From CAWDNM01 sp964521195 (GTDB taxonomy: Bacteria > Actinomycetota > Coriobacteriia > Anaerosomatales > JAAXUF01): DNA of 64,000 nt. The notes beneath the pieces are model-generated. The model saw only the letters and a program-made list of their open reading frames with translations. It was not told the DNA's origin and did no database searches. Position numbers and translations under genes: made by a program. Each line of letters begins with the position of its first letter. Position 1 is the first letter of the stretch. This document shows, in pieces, positions 1-7,230 of the stretch. The stretch is taken from positions 5,823 through 69,822 of the forward strand of contig CAZFRE010000008.1 in assembly GCA_964521195.1 (NCBI GenBank), in the 5' to 3' direction.

Positions 1-484
1 TGCCTCCCGAGAGGAACTGCGCCTGCCGCGTCGTGAACTCCGTGAGGCCCGAGAACTCGAGGAGCCTCGCGCTGCGCTCGGCCATCTCGGCACGGGGTAC
101 CCCGCGGAGCTGCGCGAAGAAGCGCAGGTTCTCGGCGACGGTGAGGTCGCCGTAGAGCGAGAACTGCTGGGACATGTAGCCGATGCGCGGCTTGACGTCG
201 TGCGGCTCGGACACCACGGAACGGCCGAAGACAGAGACGTCACCCGCGGTGGGCACGAGCACCGTCGCCATCATGCGGATGAGCGTCGACTTGCCGGCGC
301 CGTCAGGCCCCACGAGCCCGAAGACCGAGCCCGCCGGCACCGAGAGCGTGACATCGTCCACGGCGCACACCGAGCCGAACTCGCGGCTCACGCCACGGAC
401 GTCGATCGCGAGCTCCGCGGAGGGCGCTGCAGCGTGGGCCGCCGCCGACGTGGCCGCCTGCGCGGACGGAATCGCCTCAGCCAT
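1..484 (-). CDS. ABC exporter ATP-binding protein (partial, C-terminus outside window)
   Basis: Cytoplasmic ATPase of an ABC exporter, cut off after 161 residues. Visible are an Ala-rich N-terminal tail (about residues 1-25), Walker A GPDGAGKST (about 59-67), the Q-loop region GYMSQQFSLYGDLT, and the LSGG signature at the window edge. The GPDG variant of Walker A is common in YbhF/CcmA-like drug or lipid exporters. It starts 14 nt after the stop of the upstream membrane-fusion gene, so the three genes form one operon. The permease genes would be expected just beyond the window. The substrate cannot be read from sequence. Confidence 0.9.
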   Translation of the reverse strand, partial: MAEAIPSAQAATSAAAHAAAPSAELAIDVRGVSREFGSVCAVDDVTLSVPAGSVFGLVGPDGAGKSTLIRMMATVLVPTAGDVSVFGRSVVSEPHDVKPRIGYMSQQFSLYGDLTVAENLRFFAQLRGVPRAEMAERSARLLEFSGLTEFTTRQAQFLSGG

Positions 485-498
485 GGGGAGGGCGTCGG

Positions 499-1278
499 TC
501 ACCGGAGCACCACATCGGCCGGCATGCCGGGCTTGAGGGCGGAGTCGGCGTCGGTGACGCGCAGCTTCACCTGGTAGACGAGCTTGACCCGCTGGTCCTT
601 GGTCTCGATCGAGGCCGGCGTGAACTCGGCCTGCGGCGAGATGTAGGTGACCTCGACGGCGTAGTCCTTGGTCGAGTCCGTCGAAAGCGTGCCCTTCTGG
701 CCCACCTTCACCTCGCCGATGCGGTTCTCGGGGACGTAGATCGTCACGTACAGGTTCGCGACGTCGCTCACGATCGCGAGCGTGTTGCCCGGCACGGCGT
801 TCTCGCCGGCTCGCACGGCCAGGTTCGACAGCACGCCGGCGGTCGGCGCCGCGATGGTCGCGTAGCCCAGCTGCACGCGCGCCATCTTCTCGGCGACCTT
901 GGCCTGCTCCCACTGCGCCTTGGCTGCGGCGCGGTCGGCTTTGGTGGAGGCGTCGTCCTTCCTGACGTTGTCGTAGTTGGCGCGCGCAGCTGTCACGCCG
1001 GACCTCGCCTGCGCGACGTTGAGCTTCAAGAGCGAGTCATCGAGCCTGTACAGCACGTCGCCCTGGCTCACCGGCACGCCCTCCTGCGCGGGTGCCGAGA
1101 CCACGCGGCCGCTCGCCTGCGGCGTGATCGCGATCTGGTCGGCTTCGATGGTGCCGCTGCCGCCCAGATCGCTCGCGGTGGCCACCGTGCCCTGCGGGCC
1201 GTAGGTGGTCCACGCCCACCAGCCCACTCCCGCGAGCACCGCGATCACGAGCACGATCGGGAGAATGCGCTTCCTCAT
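499..1278 (-). CDS. HlyD-type membrane fusion protein (short form)
   Basis: A 259-residue periplasmic/extracytoplasmic adaptor of an ABC exporter. It has one N-terminal membrane segment (about residues 5-24), a barrel-sandwich half-motif near residues 50-80 (SGRVVSAPAQEGVPVSQGD), a short coiled-coil hairpin rich in Ala/Lys/Arg (about 85-140), the second lipoyl half (TIAAPTAGVLSNLAVRAGE) and a beta-barrel C-terminus. It lies between a second, longer fusion protein and the ATPase on the same strand (48 and 14 nt gaps). An operon with two different fusion proteins is unusual, and the subunit may pair with the long form. Family assignment is firm; substrate unknown. Confidence 0.88.
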   Translation of the reverse strand: MRKRILPIVLVIAVLAGVGWWAWTTYGPQGTVATASDLGGSGTIEADQIAITPQASGRVVSAPAQEGVPVSQGDVLYRLDDSLLKLNVAQARSGVTAARANYDNVRKDDASTKADRAAAKAQWEQAKVAEKMARVQLGYATIAAPTAGVLSNLAVRAGENAVPGNTLAIVSDVANLYVTIYVPENRIGEVKVGQKGTLSTDSTKDYAVEVTYISPQAEFTPASIETKDQRVKLVYQVKLRVTDADSALKPGMPADVVLR

Positions 1279-1326
1279 GTCCTCAACGCTCCTGTTCTGC
1301 CTGCTGTCCGTCGTGATGCTGTGCGC

Positions 1327-2646
1327 CTACGGGGCACCGTTCGTGTGGATCGAGAGATCGACGGGCGTGCCCGCCGGGGCCGTCTCGCCCTCGTCGAGTA
1401 GTACGGTTACCTTCACCGCGCGCGTCATGTGCACGATCTGCGTGGGGAAGCTGGTGGGCGGAAACACGTACGCCGAGCCGATCTCGCTCACGGTGCCGTG
1501 CAGCGCCTCGCCCTGCGCCGAGTCGTACGTGATGTCGACGTCCGAGCCGACGCCGACCGTCGCGACCTGCTCGGCGGTGAGGTAGGTGTCGATGCGCTGC
1601 GGCGCGGTGTCGGCGATGCGCACGAGCGGTGCCCCCACCATCGCGACGGTGCCCGCGCGGCGCGCGAATGTGACGACGCCGTCGAGCGGCGAGTGCACGA
1701 GCGCCTGCGTCCGGCGCGCCTTGGCGATATCGACGCCGATCGCCGAGCCGTCCGCCACGATGCCGAGTACATCCTTGGCGTTCCTCAGCTGCGTCTTCGC
1801 ATCAGCGAGCTTCGCTTCCGCGGACACGATCTGCGCTGACGCCGCCGGCAACTGCGCCAGCCCCGAGTCCACCTTCGCGATGTTGGCGTCGATCGTCTTG
1901 AGGCCCTTGGCGATGGCCGCGAGACCGGGGTCGATGGCTGCGAGCAGCTTCGTGAGGTCGGCGATCTGCTTCGTGATCGCGGCAGGCACCTGGCCTGGCG
2001 GGAACTGCGCCGCCTGCGCCTTCAGCGCCGCAAGCGCCGCCTCGAGTTGCGGGCGCCGCGCTTTCGCCTCGAGCAGCTTCGCGCGCTGTGCGAGCAGTTG
2101 CTTGCGCGCCCTGGGCAGCGCCGCCTTGGCCTTGAGCAGGCTCGCCTTCGCGGTCGCGATCCTGGCGCGCGCGGTTGTGAGCTTGCTGCTCGCGTCGTCG
2201 AGGTCGTCGATGTTGTTCGCCATCACCGCGACGTCTCGGCGAGCTTTGCGCTGTGCGGTCCGGGCCTGCTCGACGCCCAGGTCCAGCATCGTCGTGTCGA
2301 ACGCCGCGAGAAGCTGCCCCGCCTCGACGGTGTCGCCCTCGGTCACGGTGACCGTGGCCAGCGTGCCCGCGACGACCGGCAGCCCGTTTCGCGTGGGAGT
2401 GCTGTTCGAGGCGCGCTTCTTCGGGCTCATCGCGGCGCCGGCAGGCTGCGGGATGCCTACCGTGTAGTCGGGCGTGGGGTAGGTGAGGGCGGGTGCGGTG
2501 ACGGTGCGGATGCCGGGGCGGACGTTGCCCGCGACGACGAGGCGGCCCGAAGGCGTAGCGTTGCTCGTGTACGTCCACAACAGCCCGGCGCCGACGGCGA
2601 CCACGAGAACGACGAGAATGGCGGCGTTGCGCGACGACGGGCTCAT
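1327..2646 (-). CDS. HlyD-type membrane fusion protein (long coiled-coil form)
   Basis: A second efflux adaptor, 439 residues from the ATG at 2646, which is preceded by AGGA. An in-frame extension to 2703 exists but lacks the usual start of a membrane segment. It has one N-terminal membrane span (about residues 8-25), a lipoyl half-motif (TVTVTEGDTVEAGQLLAAFD), a very long Ala/Lys/Leu-rich coiled coil of about 180 residues, the second lipoyl half (HSPLDGVVTFARRAGTVAMVG) and a beta-barrel end. A Lys/Ser-rich insert (MSPKKRASNSTPTRNG) interrupts the first half-domain. First gene of the operon running to the ABC ATPase. Confidence 0.86.
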   Translation of the reverse strand: MSPSSRNAAILVVLVVAVGAGLLWTYTSNATPSGRLVVAGNVRPGIRTVTAPALTYPTPDYTVGIPQPAGAAMSPKKRASNSTPTRNGLPVVAGTLATVTVTEGDTVEAGQLLAAFDTTMLDLGVEQARTAQRKARRDVAVMANNIDDLDDASSKLTTARARIATAKASLLKAKAALPRARKQLLAQRAKLLEAKARRPQLEAALAALKAQAAQFPPGQVPAAITKQIADLTKLLAAIDPGLAAIAKGLKTIDANIAKVDSGLAQLPAASAQIVSAEAKLADAKTQLRNAKDVLGIVADGSAIGVDIAKARRTQALVHSPLDGVVTFARRAGTVAMVGAPLVRIADTAPQRIDTYLTAEQVATVGVGSDVDITYDSAQGEALHGTVSEIGSAYVFPPTSFPTQIVHMTRAVKVTVLLDEGETAPAGTPVDLSIHTNGAP

Positions 2647-2709
2647 CGGCAGGTCCTGTGTGGGGCGATGCGATTGCGGAGCTGGTGCACGAGCGACTCC
2701 CACCGACCG

Positions 2710-2725
2710 TAGTTATCGCTCACTA
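2710..2725. promoter_or_regulatory. Imperfect palindrome upstream of the export operon
   Basis: TAGTTATCGCTCACTA reads as two 8-base half sites matching at 6 of 8 positions (TAGTGAGC against GATAACTA on the minus strand). It lies 64 nt before the first export gene and next to a minus-strand TTTACA. Such sites often bind TetR-like repressors of HlyD/ABC operons, but no TetR gene is in the window. Inference only. Confidence 0.3.
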
Positions 2726-2777
2726 ACCTACTCCCACATGGCGGGAACTGTAAAGGGGCCAGATCCAGGTCGGTGAG

Positions 2778-2787
2778 GAGTATACTC
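2778..2787 (+). promoter_or_regulatory. mazEF -10 element inside a perfect palindrome
   Basis: GAGTATACTC is a perfect 10-bp palindrome containing a near-consensus -10 (TATACT), 33 nt before the GTG of mazE. Antitoxin or toxin-antitoxin complexes commonly bind palindromes over their own promoter, so this is a plausible autoregulatory operator. No good -35 is visible. Confidence 0.45.
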
Positions 2788-2820
2788 ATTGTAGATACGC
2801 ACGCGCATCCGGAGGTCGCC

Positions 2821-3063
2821 GTGAAGAGCAAGGTCCAGCGCTGGGGCAACAGCCTCGCCGTCAGAATCCCCAAAGCCTTCGCCGAGGAGGTCGGCCTCAG
2901 CGCCGACTCGTCCATCGAGGTGCGCCTCATTGAAGGCGGGCTGCTCGTCGAGCCCTGCGAGCCGTACGCCCCGTCACTCGCCGACATGCTCGAAGGCGTG
3001 ACGGACGAGAATCGGCACGCCGAGGTCGATCTCGGACCGGCCCAGGGCGGGGAGTCGTGGTAG
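2821..3063 (+). CDS. mazE: MazE/AbrB-family antitoxin
   Basis: An 80-residue DNA-binding antitoxin that would neutralise the toxin encoded just downstream. The N-terminus (KSKVQRWGNSLAVRIPKAF) is the classic AbrB/MazE swapped-hairpin barrel. The acidic, proline-containing C-terminal half would wrap the toxin. The GTG at 2821 is chosen because GGAGG lies 6 nt upstream and the protein then begins at the domain edge; an in-frame ATG at 2773 would add 16 unlikely residues over the promoter. It overlaps the toxin gene by 7 nt, typical of coupled toxin-antitoxin expression. Confidence 0.88.
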   Translation: MKSKVQRWGNSLAVRIPKAFAEEVGLSADSSIEVRLIEGGLLVEPCEPYAPSLADMLEGVTDENRHAEVDLGPAQGGESW

Positions 3064-3398
3064 CTGTGGCGTGGGCGCCGGAGCGCGGCGACATCGTGTG
3101 GCTCACGATGGGCCCGACACTCGGGCACGAGCAACTCGGCCGGCGTCCCGCGGTGGTGCTGTCCCCGCGCGCGTACAACGAGAAGGTCGGGTTGGCGCTC
3201 GCGTGTCCCGTGACGAGCCAGGTGAAGGGGTACCCGTTCGAGGTCGCGTTACCCGACGGACTGCCGGTCGCTGGAGTGGTTCTGTCGGATCAGGTGCGCA
3301 GCGTCGATTGGCGGGCGCGCAACGCCGAGCTCATCGGCGTGCTGCCGGTCGCGGGTATCGAGGCAGTGCTGGGAAGGCTCGAACGTCTGCTGGCGTAG
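3057..3398 (+). CDS. mazF: MazF/PemK-family endoribonuclease toxin
   Basis: A 113-residue toxin expected to cleave mRNA at short sequence motifs. It shows the PemK/MazF pattern: RGDIVWLTMGPTLGHEQLGRRPAVVLS near the N-terminus (substrate-binding loop), LACPVTSQVKGYPFEV in the middle (catalytic Thr region), and SVDWRARNAELIG for the helix after the barrel. The start GTG overlaps the end of mazE, with GGCGGGGAG as ribosome binding site. No other gene follows on the strand. Function is from family knowledge; cleavage specificity is unknown. Confidence 0.9.
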   Translation: MVAVAWAPERGDIVWLTMGPTLGHEQLGRRPAVVLSPRAYNEKVGLALACPVTSQVKGYPFEVALPDGLPVAGVVLSDQVRSVDWRARNAELIGVLPVAGIEAVLGRLERLLA

Positions 3399-3458
3399 CC
3401 TGGTCCGCGCGCTCAGCTGGATTGTCCTCGGCCGCTGGTGAACGGCCGTGCGGTGCGC

Positions 3459-3944
3459 CTAGCCCGACTGCACGACCTCCGAGAGCACGTTGCGGAACTG
3501 GTCGGTGTGTGCGAGCGAGTTCACGAAATGGTTGTCGGACTCATCGGCGGTGGCGGTGGTGACCTCGATGTCGCCGTAGTCGAACATGTTGCCGAACATC
3601 GACTGCTTCACGTTGACGTTGTTGACCTTGTCCAACGGCGTGACCTTGACCTCGGTGCTCAGCAGGCCGGTCTTGGAGATGACACGACGGTCGGTGATAG
3701 CGATCTCGGTCGTGAGGATGCGGAACAGCTGCGAGGCGACGAGCGCGAGCCAGATCACGAACGCGAGCGGGACCGCCACCGCGAAGAAGAGCGGGTCGGC
3801 GCGGTGAAGCATCGCGGCGATGACGCCGGCAGCGACGAGCACTGCGATCATGAGCAGCGTGCGGGGCACGATCGTCCACCAGCTCACGTGTCCCATCAGG
3901 ATGATGCGCTCGCCCTGGTTCAGTTCCTTGTCGATGTATGCCAT
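3459..3944 (-). CDS. PH domain-containing membrane protein
   Basis: A 161-residue protein with a short cytoplasmic start (AYIDKELNQGERI), a two-span membrane hairpin (about residues 23-70) and a bacterial PH-like domain (TTEIAITDRRVISKTGLLSTEVKVTPLDKVNNVNV, then FGDI-like FDYGDIEVTT), the YdbS/bPH_2 arrangement. Start at the ATG at 3944, with AGGGGG 6 nt upstream; the reading frame continues far upstream but only as antisense of purA. Convergent with mazF. Role unknown; related proteins are poorly characterised envelope components. Confidence 0.85.
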   Translation of the reverse strand: MAYIDKELNQGERIILMGHVSWWTIVPRTLLMIAVLVAAGVIAAMLHRADPLFFAVAVPLAFVIWLALVASQLFRILTTEIAITDRRVISKTGLLSTEVKVTPLDKVNNVNVKQSMFGNMFDYGDIEVTTATADESDNHFVNSLAHTDQFRNVLSEVVQSG

Positions 3945-4096
3945 GTGGCGCCCCCTATCGTCTCGCGCTCGGTGCGCGTGTCGTTCCCCATGCCTCACAT
4001 CGTCGCTGCACGCGCGCGCCGAGGCAAGTGGCGCCCGGCGAGGAGACGCGCATCCCCGCTTCCCCCCACGCTCCCCATGCGGCATACTGTCTCGGC

Positions 4097-4118
4097 GCAC
4101 TCCGCTAGGGTGGAGTGC
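4097..4118. promoter_or_regulatory. Inverted repeat upstream of purA
   Basis: GCACTCC (4097-4103) and GGAGTGC (4112-4118) form a perfect 7-bp inverted repeat with an 8-nt spacer, just downstream of a possible -10 (CATACT at 4083). It could be an operator or a leader hairpin. Low confidence. Confidence 0.3.
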
Positions 4119-4175
4119 CCGGCCCGGGAGCGGTAGAAGAGATCCGCGGGGCTTAAACGTTCTAGGAGTCACCTC

Positions 4176-5465
4176 ATGGCCGGAATAGTCCTTGTTGGCG
4201 CCCAGTGGGGCGACGAAGGCAAAGGCAAGATCACCGACCTCCTCGCAGACGATATGGACTACGTCGTCCGCTACCAGGGGGGCAACAACGCCGGGCACAC
4301 CATCATCCACGGCGGCCGCACGCTCAAGCTGCACCTCATCCCGTCGGGGATCATGTATCCGCACATCACGCCGGTGATCGGCAACGGCGTCGTCATCGAC
4401 CCCAAGGTCCTGCTCGAGGAGATGGACACGCTCGAGGCTGACGGCCTTTCCACTCACCGCCTCCTCATCAGCGCCAACGCGCACCTCATCATGCCGTACC
4501 ACCGCGACCTCGACGGCGCGAGCGAGCACCGTCTGGGCGGCAACGAGATCGGCACCACGCGCCGCGGCATCGGCCCCGCGTACATGGACAAGGCCTCGCG
4601 TCTGGGCCTGCGTGTCCAAGACCTCACCGACCCGCACATCTTCCGCAAGAAGCTTGAGGCTGCGCTCGTCGAGAAGAACGACCTGCTCGAGAAGGTCTAC
4701 GGCATGCCCACGTACACCGTCGACCAGATCGCGGAGGAGTACCTCGTGTACGCCGAGCGCATCAAGCCACACATCGCCGACGTCTCGACGATCATCAACA
4801 AGGCCCTCGCCGCCGATCAGTACGTCTTCTTCGAGGGCGCGCAGGGCACCCTGCTCGATGTCGACCACGGCACCTACCCGTTCGTGACGTCCTCGCCCTG
4901 CACTGCCGGCGGCGCGTGCACGGGCGCCGGCGTGGGCCCGCGCTCCATCGACCGCGTGCTTGGCATCGCGAAGGCCTACATCACGCGCGTCGGCTCCGGC
5001 CCGTTCCCGACTGAGCTGTTCGACGAGACCGGCGAGCTCTTGCAGAAGGTGGGCGGCGAGTGGGGAACCACGACCGGCCGCCAGCGCCGCTGCGGCTGGT
5101 ACGACGCGGTCATCGCGCGCTACGCGGTGCAGGTCAACGGCCTGACCGACCTCGTCATTACCAAGCTCGATGTCCTCTCGGCGGTCGACACGATCAAGGT
5201 GTGCGTCGCCTACGAGCATGAGGGCAAGCGCTACAACACCATCCCGTCGCACCAGACGGTGTTCCATCACGCGAAGCCGATCTACGAGGAGCTTCCCGGT
5301 TGGAACGTCGACATCACCAACTGCCGCACGTTCGAGGAGCTCCCCAAGGAGGCGCGCGACTACATCGGCTTCATCGAGGACCTCGCGGAGGTTCCCGTGT
5401 CGATCATCGCGGTCGGTCCGAGCCGCGAGCAGACCATCATGCGCCGCTGGGAGCCGAGACCCTGA
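4176..5465 (+). CDS. purA: Adenylosuccinate synthetase
   Basis: Catalyses the GTP-dependent joining of IMP and aspartate, the first committed step to AMP, in the cytoplasm. At 429 residues it has the expected length. The N-terminal loop VGAQWGDEGKGKITD (about residues 6-20) carries the catalytic Asp and the GDEGKGK P-loop; YQGGNNAGHT holds the catalytic His. GPAYMDKASR, EGAQGTLLDVDHGTYPFVTSS and TTTGRQRRCGW (IMP and aspartate loops) follow, with TKLDVLS for GTP recognition. AGGAG lies 7 nt before the ATG. purD and purE lie nearby on the same strand but separated by unrelated genes. Confidence 0.98.
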   Translation: MAGIVLVGAQWGDEGKGKITDLLADDMDYVVRYQGGNNAGHTIIHGGRTLKLHLIPSGIMYPHITPVIGNGVVIDPKVLLEEMDTLEADGLSTHRLLISANAHLIMPYHRDLDGASEHRLGGNEIGTTRRGIGPAYMDKASRLGLRVQDLTDPHIFRKKLEAALVEKNDLLEKVYGMPTYTVDQIAEEYLVYAERIKPHIADVSTIINKALAADQYVFFEGAQGTLLDVDHGTYPFVTSSPCTAGGACTGAGVGPRSIDRVLGIAKAYITRVGSGPFPTELFDETGELLQKVGGEWGTTTGRQRRCGWYDAVIARYAVQVNGLTDLVITKLDVLSAVDTIKVCVAYEHEGKRYNTIPSHQTVFHHAKPIYEELPGWNVDITNCRTFEELPKEARDYIGFIEDLAEVPVSIIAVGPSREQTIMRRWEPRP

Positions 5466-5577
5466 CCACCCGCGCGGCCGGCTGCGATGCCCGCGCGCCG
5501 CACTCGCCGAGCCGCAGCCGCCCCTTAGCGCAGGTAACGGCCTCGCTTCGGGGGAGGCGCGCGAGGCGCGAGGCGGG

Positions 5578-5583
5578 TACAAT
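5578..5583 (+). promoter_or_regulatory. Likely -10 element for the 5630 glycosyltransferase
   Basis: TACAAT preceded by GGG, 46 nt before the GTG start, in an otherwise GC-rich gap. No clear -35 at 17 nt. Confidence 0.4.
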
Positions 5584-5629
5584 ATCTCGAAGCGTTTGAG
5601 GGGTTGTCGTATTCCTGCAGGGAGAAACT

Positions 5630-7177
5630 GTGTCGAATCAGGTTCAGATTGCTGATAGCTCACGTCGCAACTTCGGTCACGCCCTTCCGGGCGTGCTTTC
5701 GTGGACGGCCATCGTTGTAGCGATTCTGGGTGCGATCTTCTTCCCGCGGATATGGCTCGTCATCGCCACCGTGGTCATCGCGTACTTCATGATCCGCATG
5801 ATCGGCACACTCGCTTTCGCCATCTACGGCGAGCGACTCGCGGCGGACGCGCGAGCGAAAGACTGGACCGCCGAGGAGGACGTGGCCGGCCCCTTCGGCT
5901 TCGCGCCGTCCGAGGTCAGCCACATCGTCGTCATCCCCAACTACAAAGAGCCGGTCGAGATCCTGCGCCGCACGCTTGACGCGCTCGCCGCTCAGCACCG
6001 CGCGCCGGAGCGCATCATCCCCGTGCTCGGTATGGAGGAGCGCGAACCCGATGCCCGCGCGAAGGGCGAGGCGCTCGCCGCCGAGTACGCCGGCAAGTTC
6101 CGTCACGTGCTCGTGAGCGTGCACCCGGGCGGTATCCCCGGCGAGGAGCCCGGCAAGTCCTCCAACGAGGCGTGGGCTGCTCGGCAGGCGCGCAAGATGG
6201 TCGACGAGCTCGGCCTTGACGTGGACCGCATCACCATCACGTCGTGCGACGCGGACTCGCTCATCCACCCGAAGTACTTCTCGGCGGTAGCGTCGATGTT
6301 CTCGGCGGATGAGAGGCGCCACCTGCGTTTCTGGCAGGCGCCGCTGTTCTACTACAACAACATCTGGCAGGTCCCGGCGCCGATCCGCTTCAGCACATGG
6401 CTGTCGCACGCGGTGCAGGTCGCTGAGCTTGCGATGCCGTTCTACGACCCGCTTCCCATCTCGACCTACACCCTTTCGCTCAGCCTCGCCGAGCGCTGCG
6501 GCTGGTGGGACCCGTCGGTCATCCCTGAAGACTGGCACGAGTACCTCAACTGCCTCTTCGAGACCGGCGAGGAGATCTCGACCACCGCTGTCTTCCTGCC
6601 CACGACGTCTGACGCCACCGACGGCGAGACGTTCAAGCAGGCGATGGTCAGCCGCTTCCACCAGGTCAAGCGCCACGCGTGGGGTGCCGAGGACGTCGGC
6701 TATATCGTCGGTCAGTTCACCCGCCGTCCCACGTCGATGCGCTCCTCGACGCTGTTCCGCTTCGGGCAGGTGCTCCACGACCACGTCATGCGTGTCGCGA
6801 TGTGGTTCGTGCTCGTGAGCGTGTACGTGATCATGGCGTACTACGCGCGCCTGCACTGGTACGACTTGGGTTGGCACTCGTCGATCGCACACAACCTCGC
6901 GCTTCTGCGCGTGATGTTCTCGACCGGTGCCGTGTGTATGGCGGCGACCATCGTCTTCGAGCTGTGGCGCTGCCCGCCGCCGGATGGCGTGTCGCGCGTG
7001 AAGACGGCCGTTGAGATCGCACTCCTGTGGCCGCTCATGCCGCTCATGGGCTTCTACCTGGGCACGTTGCCTGCGCTCGAGGCGCAGACGCGGCTCATGC
7101 TCGGCATCCCGATCGGCTATGTGGTGACGCCGAAGTTCGCGGTCCGCCAGGCGGCGACTTCCACCTCCAAGATCTAG
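5630..7177 (+). CDS. Membrane glycosyltransferase, family 2, cellulose-synthase-like
   Basis: A 515-residue integral membrane enzyme, probably extending or transferring a polysaccharide from nucleotide sugars. Two membrane spans (about residues 18-60) precede a GT2 domain that begins VVIPNYKEPVEILRRTLDAL (about 103). It contains the metal/nucleotide motif SCDADSLIHPKY (about 205), an acidic catalytic motif PEDWHEYL (about 302) and a basic acceptor motif QVKRHAWG (about 346), as in processive synthases, followed by several C-terminal spans. GTG start with GGGAG upstream. Its place between purA and purD is not explained by pathway. Product unknown. Confidence 0.82.
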   Translation: MSNQVQIADSSRRNFGHALPGVLSWTAIVVAILGAIFFPRIWLVIATVVIAYFMIRMIGTLAFAIYGERLAADARAKDWTAEEDVAGPFGFAPSEVSHIVVIPNYKEPVEILRRTLDALAAQHRAPERIIPVLGMEEREPDARAKGEALAAEYAGKFRHVLVSVHPGGIPGEEPGKSSNEAWAARQARKMVDELGLDVDRITITSCDADSLIHPKYFSAVASMFSADERRHLRFWQAPLFYYNNIWQVPAPIRFSTWLSHAVQVAELAMPFYDPLPISTYTLSLSLAERCGWWDPSVIPEDWHEYLNCLFETGEEISTTAVFLPTTSDATDGETFKQAMVSRFHQVKRHAWGAEDVGYIVGQFTRRPTSMRSSTLFRFGQVLHDHVMRVAMWFVLVSVYVIMAYYARLHWYDLGWHSSIAHNLALLRVMFSTGAVCMAATIVFELWRCPPPDGVSRVKTAVEIALLWPLMPLMGFYLGTLPALEAQTRLMLGIPIGYVVTPKFAVRQAATSTSKI

Positions 7178-7230
7178 TCTCGGCGGCGCGCCGCCTGCCT
7201 CATCGTCCGCCCGAACAGAAGGTGGTTCGC

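Noticed and set aside
3945..5663. Long minus-strand extension of the PH-domain protein frame (about 570 codons)
   Set aside because: It is antisense to purA and Arg/Val/Asp-rich with no domain; the real start with ribosome binding site is at 3944.
5660..6892. 410-codon minus-strand ORF opposite the membrane glycosyltransferase
   Set aside because: Composition is typical of a GC-rich shadow frame; the plus-strand protein is a clear GT2 enzyme.
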